Positions 7,430 through 12,092 of a stretch of DNA of 12,092 nucleotides are shown here, in pieces. The stretch is from Dunaliella salina (lineage: Eukaryota; Chlorophyta; Chlorophyceae; Chlamydomonadales; Dunaliellaceae), in contig MU069793.1 of NCBI GenBank assembly GCA_002284615.2, positions 1-12,092 on the forward strand, given 5' to 3'. Numbering within the stretch: position 1 is the stretch's first letter; every line of letters starts with the position of its first letter. The position numbers and the translations under genes were made by a program. The notes under the pieces were generated by a model, which ran no database searches, had not been told where the DNA came from, and worked only from the letters and a program-made list of their open reading frames with translations.

Positions 7430-7700
7430 ACAGTGGTACTTGTGCCTGCCTCCTCTTGTCTTGGTGTGTAGGTGCGCGTGTTTCCCATGTGTGCCCCTCT
7501 TCCTTTCCTTCTCTGTGATCTCGCGCTTGCCTTTCTTTTCAGGAGCTGTCTCTCTTCTCAAGCAGAGGCCCTCTTGGGACAACACCATGTCCTTGGGCAC
7601 ATTTGAAAAAATGAATTTTCTGAGCATGCTAGCGGTCAGTCATTTTGACTGGAGGCCTTCTTTTTTTCCTGTAACCTGTAACTGGCTAAAAACAGTAAAT
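7430..7700 (+). other. Element L 3' UTR and probable tail
   Basis: This is pyrimidine-rich sequence after the element L stop. It ends in a T-run and two copies of a CCTGTAA unit (about 7661-7682), which I take as the likely 3' tail of element L. The A-type tail of element R copy C starts immediately to the right. No open frame with a recognisable motif is present. Confidence 0.4.
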
Positions 7701-8436
7701 GTAAAAGTCTATGCTGGGCACAGCCAGCGTGCATCCAGGAAAGGCCCAACAGTCAGCGCTGGCACTAACAGTGAGCCCCACCAACGAAGGCTAGCAGGCT
7801 ATGAACAGCCCAGCTGTTGTGGGTCCGGCTGGTCGTCGGCCATCCGTCTGGCTGCACGCCTCGCTGTCCTGTACGCAGGCCTCCCTGTAACCCCCTCACC
7901 CGAAAGCCCATTGCTTATGTTACTGAATTGGATGGCATTTTTGGTGTTGTGAATTTTTGTTAGGGACTTTAAAGCGTAAATTTACAGCGTGATAGTGGAG
8001 TTGTTTGGCAGTCTTTTGAGCTTTGTCTTTTGTTAGGCCAAGTTTGCAGAGGGGATCAATTGTGTAGGGATTGAAGATAGTTCCAGCAACTCCAATTAGG
8101 ATGGTCTGTAGTGTGACTCTGTTATTGCGGTGTATGCCCCGAAGAGGTCTTGTGCGTAAGCTTTCAATGGTGTTTTTGTGATGATTTTGTGCAGTGTGGA
8201 GAGTTTGTTCGGGTTTGGTGTCAGAACAAAATTTGAGCTCAATGAGGTGGATATCTCTGTCTCTGGGATTCATATCCTGTGGACGATGTGAGGAGTCTCT
8301 GCCTTCTAGGGGTAAAACTATAATGCCATCAGGGCGACTGAGCTGTGTGTTTGGTGTTTGTCTGGATGGAAACAGCCAATGTGGAGAGTGTCCATGGACA
8401 GTGTTTGAATTTCCATATCCAGGGAGCGTTGCCTCT

Positions 8437-8447
8437 CTGTACTACAT
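8437..8447. repeat. Target-site duplication of short element, left
   Basis: CTGTACTACAT, identical to 8599-8609. The host sequence around it is copy C coding DNA. Confidence 0.85.
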
Positions 8448-8598
8448 CCTCGAGATCCCCATTAGTTCTGTCTCTTGCTCTCTCCTAGGCTAGTTTTGTC
8501 TAGTTTAGGTGGAGGGCCTGCTGGTAATGCCTCTAACTTTTGTTAGGGGTTCTTCCCTTAATGCACGCGGCCTTTGGCTTGCGTAGACTTTTCTTTTT
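8448..8598 (-). mobile_element. 151-bp short non-autonomous element matching the element R B-type 3' end
   Basis: It interrupts the coding sequence of copy C. CTGTACTACAT flanks it on both sides (8437-8447 and 8599-8609), an exact 11-bp target-site duplication. In RNA sense it begins CCTCGAGATCCCCATTAG and ends with hairpin GCACGCGGCC, TTT, GGCTTGCGTAGAC and CTTTTCTTTTT. It matches 2879-3023 end to end. It is either a SINE sharing its 3' tail with element R, or an extremely 5'-truncated element R insertion. No tRNA-type A/B boxes are seen. The start coinciding with the conserved ATCCCCATT block in the 3' UTRs favours a defined unit, but one copy cannot settle it. Confidence 0.75.
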
Positions 8599-8609
8599 CT
8601 GTACTACAT
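8599..8609. repeat. Target-site duplication of short element, right
   Basis: CTGTACTACAT, directly after the CTTTTCTTTTT tail. Confidence 0.85.
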
Positions 8610-8921
8610 GCATCTATAGAGACGGTGTAAGATCCAAAGTCTCCTTTGCTTATTGCATCAGCACAGATGCTGAGTGCTTGATGGTGGCGATTGATATACA
8701 TCCTGTTTATCTGTGGGTGAATGCATCTGAGCAGGATATGGGAGGTACTATCAGGTGTACCACAAAGAGGGCAAAGAGAAGGATGTTTATGTGCACAATT
8801 GAGATTTAGCCCTGTCTTTCTAAGCACATAAGGCATCTTACACAAATCCGTGCATATGCTCTGATGGCTTGTAACATCAGCCATAATCTAAACAGAAAAC
8901 TTTCAAACCAGATGATGTGGC

Positions 8922-8979
8922 TGTGAGTGGGCGCACTCAATTGTAACCTTGTAACCTTGTGGGTGTGAGTGGGCGCACT
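8922..8979. repeat. 16-bp direct repeats flanking a 26-bp tract with TTGTAACC units
   Basis: TGTGAGTGGGCGCACT occurs at 8922-8937 and 8964-8979. Between them lies a 26-bp tract with two CTTGTAAC-like units, similar to the CCTGTAA units ending element L near 7670. It may be a tail-only retrotransposition event with its target duplication, or a simple segmental duplication. Confidence 0.7.
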
Positions 8980-9079
8980 GTGAAGGAAGCAAATAAGGAG
9001 CATATTTGGGCACATGCTCAGCTCACCCCCTCTGCCTTTATGTGCAACATCTATGCAGCAACAACCAAACTCCTTCTGG

Positions 9080-9480
9080 CCAAATTTCCTTCTTCATTTG
9101 CAGCCTACCAGTCATGCATTTCGACTGATGGCTTGTTTCTTGCAATCTTGCAACCTTAGCTTGAAGGTAGGCAAGTCTGTGCGTCCTGATGCACTTGCAT
9201 GGGTGCGGGCAGTTTCCTAAGAAGCAAGCCAGGTGGTGGCATTGAAAGGGTTGCCTTCAGGATTTACACAAGGGAGGGTTCTGTTTGCATGGTTGCCATC
9301 ATCCTGAATGGCCTGAAGTTTGGCGTTGGAATCTGCGCATTTGTTTGCAGCAACTCCATCACGTGATCTAACCTTGTTGAAATGAAGTGTGCAGGTGAGT
9401 TGCGCACAAGTTATGAGTATCTTAGGGACATGTCCTTGAACATGCTGGCGGTGCAGCTCTCAATACAGTAATTGTTTTCT
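9080..9480 (-). pseudogene. Element R copy D: divergent RNase H end fragment
   Basis: On the minus strand ELHRQHVQGHVPKILI and LHFNKVRSRDGVAANKCADS followed by NAKLQA align with copy B (LHAELIHAISTILK, IHFYKVKAHSGIIGNEGADA). PFNATTWLAS follows (PFHNFYWLSL in B) before a TAG. The final RNase H Asp is kept in CADS. The His/Gly region is altered (SRDG for AHSG), and the earlier catalytic acids are not recognisable upstream. Below about 9215 only weak similarity to the post-RNase H linker remains. It is clearly older or from a different subfamily than copies A-C. No 3' tail can be assigned. Confidence 0.6.
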
Positions 9481-9974
9481 GGTTTGGTGCATCAAAGAAA
9501 GGCCATCGGCGGCCTACACGTACTTTCAAAGTCCAGAACATCTCTGCTAGACAAGTGGCTCATGCCAACAGTGTTCTTGCGTGCGAAGTTTGGGATTAGC
9601 AAGAAAAGAAATAGGCCTTGCGGGTTGATTGACTGATAACTTAAAACACACAGGAGAATGGTTGCATGAATATGTCACAAGAGGTGTACAAACCAAAAAA
9701 ACACTACTGACACACCAGGTCAGGAAAACACCGCCCATTCAACAGGGTTCCAACCATGAATTCAAAAGCCTCCTTCCAGTATGGATGTCAAAGCCACTTT
9801 AACAAAGAGAGCAGCCACAACTAGTGGGCTTTGAAAACCACGCGGCAAAATGATCATGGAAAATTTTACACACAAATCCGTGCATGCAGCAAGCGACCTG
9901 AGAAAAGGGGGCATCCAGCATCACTTCGGACCCTGGACAATTTCGGGTGGAGGCCATGCCAAAATACTCTGCCC
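9481..9974. other. Unassigned stretch
   Basis: AT-moderate sequence with no recognisable gene, RNA or element. Short open frames on either strand carry no known motif. Confidence 0.4.
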
Positions 9975-10156
9975 GTCAACTTGTCGTTCCCTGCGAGAAG
10001 CAAACGTGGAACTGCATCGCCAACTTATCATTCCCTGCAAGAAGCAAACGTTGAACTGCATCGTCAACTTGTTGTTCCCTGCGAGAAGCAAACGTTGAAC
10101 TGCATCGTCAACTTGTTGTTCCCTGCGAGAAGCAAACGTTGAACTGCATTGTCAAC
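9975..10156. repeat. 44-bp minisatellite, four units
   Basis: Four complete 44-bp units start at 9975, 10019, 10063 and 10107, with a 6-base remnant at 10151-10156. Units 3 and 4 are almost identical, while unit 2 is the most diverged. Each unit contains GTTGA and, nine bases later, TCAAC, a small inverted repeat (absent from unit 1, which has GTGGA). Unit length is not a multiple of three, so it is not protein-coding. Confidence 0.9.
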
Positions 10157-10194
10157 ACATTCTCCCGACAGCTTTGATTGCAAGCATGTCTGGA

Positions 10195-10430
10195 GAGCAC
10201 AGTCAAACGTCATAGTCTTATGCAGAGCACAGTCAAACACAGCCTTACATGGTCGCACCGCACCGCAGAGCACAGGTGCACACAGTCATACGTGGAGCAC
10301 AGTCAAACACAGCAACGCAGAGCACAGTCTAACACAGTCTTACATGGAGCACAGTCAAACACAGCACCGCAGAGCACAGTCAAACACAGCACTGCAGAGC
10401 ACAGACAAACACAGTCTTCCGCGGAGCAAA
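10195..10430. repeat. 25-27-bp minisatellite with alternating unit types
   Basis: About ten units begin GAGCACAG(T)C(A)AACACAG. A 25-bp type ends CACCGCA or similar, and a 27-bp type ends TCTTACATG or similar. They often alternate to give a roughly 52-bp higher-order period. The first units are the most irregular. Confidence 0.85.
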
Positions 10431-10821
10431 GATCCTGCAGACGCCTGTACACCTTGCAGACCCATTGGTTCATTTAAAGAGGCTTCGGTGAAATAAGGCC
10501 GAGTTTGTGCAGTGAGTGTCAAGCGGCAGGACATGTCCCTTTGCACCTCCCTACCCAACAATTTCATCATCTAAGGCTTCTGCAGAAGAGAACATAGCTA
10601 ATCCTCGTGTTCATGGCGTGAAGGTATTGCTTTCAATCAGCGAGAAGCTGGGATGTTCCTTCCATGTCTACAAAAAGCTCACACTGCAGTGCCAGTCCAT
10701 CTCCAGTGGCAGGTGGCTATCAAGTGAAATTGAGTAAATCCTGAGCCGAGCAGCCATCTCACTGATTCCTGGAGCTCGAAGTATAGAAGACGTGTTGGGC
10801 AGCAGAGCACCAGTTCATTGT
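10431..10821. other. Unassigned stretch
   Basis: No recognisable coding or repeat structure. It lies downstream of the minus-strand phosphohexomutase-like gene, so part of it may be that gene's 3' UTR or the intergenic spacer. I found no obvious polyadenylation signal on the minus strand. Confidence 0.35.
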
Positions 10822-10853
10822 GCGCTGCAGCGCTGCAGCGCTGCACGCGCGCG

Positions 10854-10896
<43 letters not shown>
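10822..10896. repeat. Compound GCGCTGCA / CG / CA microsatellite
   Basis: Three overlapping GCGCTGCA units (10822-10844) lead into about 17 bp of alternating CG and then about 35 bp of alternating CA. Alternating purine-pyrimidine tracts of this type can adopt Z-DNA. The tract sits 17 bp past the stop codon of the minus-strand gene, so in transcript sense it is a GU then GC repeat at the start of the 3' UTR. Confidence 0.95.
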
Positions 10897-10897
<1 letters not shown>

Positions 10898-10912
10898 ACT
10901 CACCATGCCAGT

Positions 10913-11927
10913 TCACTTCTTGCTCAGTGGCGCCACATCAATGGCCAGACCCGTGCAGGACTGTAGCATGAATTCCAGCACCTTTTTTGTGTAGTCCCTG
11001 ACTCGACCGGAGCTCTCGCTCTCCACATTCAAGACCTGCACATTGCAATATGATCAATCATTCATTGTTGCTGAGCATCTAGTGCAATGCTTATAGTACA
11101 AGCCAGCAGCATGCTTTACAAATGAGAACAAAGATGCACAGCCTTAGCCCCTTAGTGCTTCTAAATACTAAATTTCAAGGCACACTTGGCAATTTCCTTC
11201 GACTAAAATACCGAGCAGAAATCAGCTCATCGTGCACTCCCAAGAAATAAGTAGTTCTGTAACCACGCATCGACAGCGCAGCCCAAAAACAATCATTCTA
11301 CACAACCACGCAGAGGCACTGTTGACCATTTATTCCATCTTGCTGCCTGATATGCTCTCACACAACCGCATGCTCTCGAGATAAAAATTAGTATACATCT
11401 TTTAAGTGCATGCAGTCGCCGTGCAGGGCCAAAAACATCATTCATGCGCAGTGATTTAGTGTTTGCACTACAACAGTTAGAAATCAAGCTTGAAGGAAAA
11501 TGAGCCTAAAGAGCACAGGCCTGAAATCGAAAGCCTTATGCAGAAAGAGGGAATTGTACCCACCAGCAGGGGGTCATGCAGGGATTGCCTGAGGAGCAAC
11601 CATCCTCGCCGTCCCTCATCCTCTGCCACATTAATGCGCCTGCAGGTTGCACCGATGTAATAAGAGCTCGCACAGAAAGACAAATCAGTCTGGAAGCTTG
11701 GCCCCGCGCACTGGGGAGAGGTCACCTGTCCTGAAAGACAGGGCCCACCACGTAGACCAAGAGGAAGAGCAAGCACAGAACAACAGCTTTGTGCAAGAAA
11801 GCGCATCAGGTGCTCAGCTCTACGGCCCCGAAAGGCAGAATCAAGGCGGTTAAACCTTTTTCCACGACTCTGAAAGACGGTGACTCTTTCAGCCAAAACC
11901 TTGAGAAGCCTGTCTCCGAAGTCTGAG
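10913..11927 (-). CDS. Phosphohexomutase-family protein, three 3'-terminal exons (partial)
   Basis: Three exons are inferred on the minus strand: 11927-11856, 11639-11564 and 11035-10913 (stop TGA at 10915-10913). The introns are GT-AG (donors AAG|GTTTAA and CTG|GTGGGT; acceptors CTGCAG|GC and GTGCAG|GT), and codon phase is kept at both joins. The exons encode FGDRLLKVLAERV, then INVAEDEGRRGWLLLRQSLH with DPLL, then VLNVESESSGRVRDY and KKVLEF, ending APLSKK. The GW.LLR.SLHDP....LN.ES pattern is what I remember of the C-terminal domain of plant and algal plastid phosphoglucosamine/phosphomannomutase-like proteins, which interconvert sugar 1- and 6-phosphates; there this loop replaces the usual RPSGTEP phosphate-binding loop. 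Upstream exons lie beyond the window or are unrecognised. The first exon listed (11927-11856) is the least certain. Confidence 0.55.
11036..11563 (-). other. Inferred last intron of the phosphohexomutase-like gene
   Basis: 528 bp between the donor CTG|GTGGGTACAA and the acceptor CAATGTGCAG|GT. It is AT-richer than the exons and has no recognisable element. Splicing here joins DPLL to VLNVES in phase. Confidence 0.55.
11640..11855 (-). other. Inferred upstream intron of the phosphohexomutase-like gene
   Basis: 216 bp with donor AAG|GTTTAACC and acceptor AACCTGCAG|GC. The split codon AG/G is consistent across the junction. Other GT donors nearby are possible. Confidence 0.4.
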
Positions 11928-12092
11928 CTGACGCCTCGCCTCCAAGCAAGACAAACCTATTGGCCGGCACAGGAGGCTGCAAGAAGCATAATTTTTGGAA
12001 CTCATCGGTCAATCCACTTGAGAGTTATATATTCGGAATCCTGGGATCAAGGGCTATCGATTGGTATATGTATGGGTCTGATCTGAGGAGAG
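11928..12092. other. Unassigned right edge, probably intron
   Basis: The minus frame entering the 11927 exon has an in-frame TAG a short way upstream, so coding must begin at a splice acceptor near 11928 (GCGTCAG). Nothing further upstream in the window is recognised as an exon. Confidence 0.35.

Larger units (their letters stand above)
7920..8884 (-). pseudogene. Element R copy C: zinc motif, nuclease motif and C-terminal block
   Basis: From 8884 downward the minus frame gives a linker, then CPLCGTPDSTSHILLRC (CCHC), RHHQALSICADAISKGDFGS and SIDAC. There the 151-bp element interrupts it. Skipping the element and one 11-bp duplicate, the same phase continues (STERQRSLDMEIQ) to a TAG near 8320. 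After a frameshift, SRPDGIIVLP and RDIHLIELKFCSD give an undamaged PD...ExK motif, followed by LIGVAGTIFNPYT. The final frame ends near 7920. Compared with copy B the residues agree at the presumed catalytic positions, which is the best evidence that the nuclease motif is real. The copy itself is broken. Confidence 0.72.
7701..8905 (-). mobile_element. Element R copy C with a short element nested inside
   Basis: This is a minus-strand fragment ending in the A-type tail (7701-7786, 94% identical to 1137-1222 by eye). Coding similarity starts near 8905 and ends about 7930. It is 5'-truncated within the linker before the zinc motif. It lies directly to the right of the tail of element L, so it may have inserted at or beside that tail. 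It is split by a 151-bp element at 8448-8598. The boundary on the right is approximate, and I found no convincing target duplication for the whole copy. Confidence 0.65.

Noticed and set aside
8448..8598. Hammerhead ribozyme in the short element (a GTC lies in the tail)
   Set aside because: No CUGANGA and GAAA core boxes in either strand with workable stems.
8448..8598. tRNA-derived SINE head
   Set aside because: No match to the RNA polymerase III A box or the GGTTCGANTCC-type B box; the sequence is explained by the 3' UTR of element R.
9975..10430. CRISPR-like array
   Set aside because: The repeats are directly contiguous with no unique spacers, and the DNA is eukaryotic.
10679..10906. Minus-strand frame with alternating Val-Cys and Arg-Ala runs
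   Set aside because: It is only translation of the CA/CG microsatellite.

Overview
The window is eukaryotic nuclear DNA. It shows spliced coding exons at the right end, long CA/CG microsatellites, minisatellites, and a dense graveyard of non-LTR-type retroelements. There are no bacterial operons and no rRNA or tRNA genes that I can see. The retroelement proteins and the phosphohexomutase-like exons remind me of green algae (chlorophyte or charophyte; a Dunaliella-like genome would fit the base composition and CA/GC repeats). That placement is inference from memory, not proof.

Layout. Two element families dominate. 'Element R' lies only on the minus strand: copy 1 (1-~418, running off the left edge), copy A (1137-~2445), copy B (2862-6241, the longest), copy C (~7701-8905) and a divergent copy D (~9080-9480). 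Read together, the copies give this protein order: cysteine-rich PHD-like end, acidic linker, adenine-methyltransferase-like domain, RNase H, CCHC zinc motif, PD-(D/E)XK nuclease-like motif, conserved C-terminal block of unknown role. Each RNA-sense 3' end carries a hairpin followed by TAGACTTTT and a pyrimidine-rich tail. 'Element L' lies on the plus strand (2448-2678 plus 6350-7429). It is the C-terminal half of a LINE reverse transcriptase with a downstream CCHC motif.

The insertions are nested. Element L is split by a 273-bp unidentified insert flanked by a 9-bp duplication (2670-2678 / 6341-6349). That insert is in turn split by element R copy B, flanked by a near-perfect 9-bp duplication (2853-2861 / 6242-6250). 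Removing the outer insertion rejoins the L reading frame exactly. A separate 151-bp element (8448-8598) sits inside copy C with an 11-bp duplication, and it matches the 3' end of copy B.

From 9.5 kb to 10.9 kb the window holds unassigned DNA, a 44-bp minisatellite (9975-10156), a 25-27-bp minisatellite (10195-10430) and a compound GCGCTGCA/CG/CA repeat (10822-10896). The only host-gene candidate is on the minus strand at 10913-11927: three inferred terminal exons of a phosphohexomutase-family protein whose stop codon lies 17 bp from the CA repeat.

All element reading frames seen at useful length carry stops or frameshifts, except the partial copy 1. The window is therefore mainly a record of transposition beside one expressed gene.
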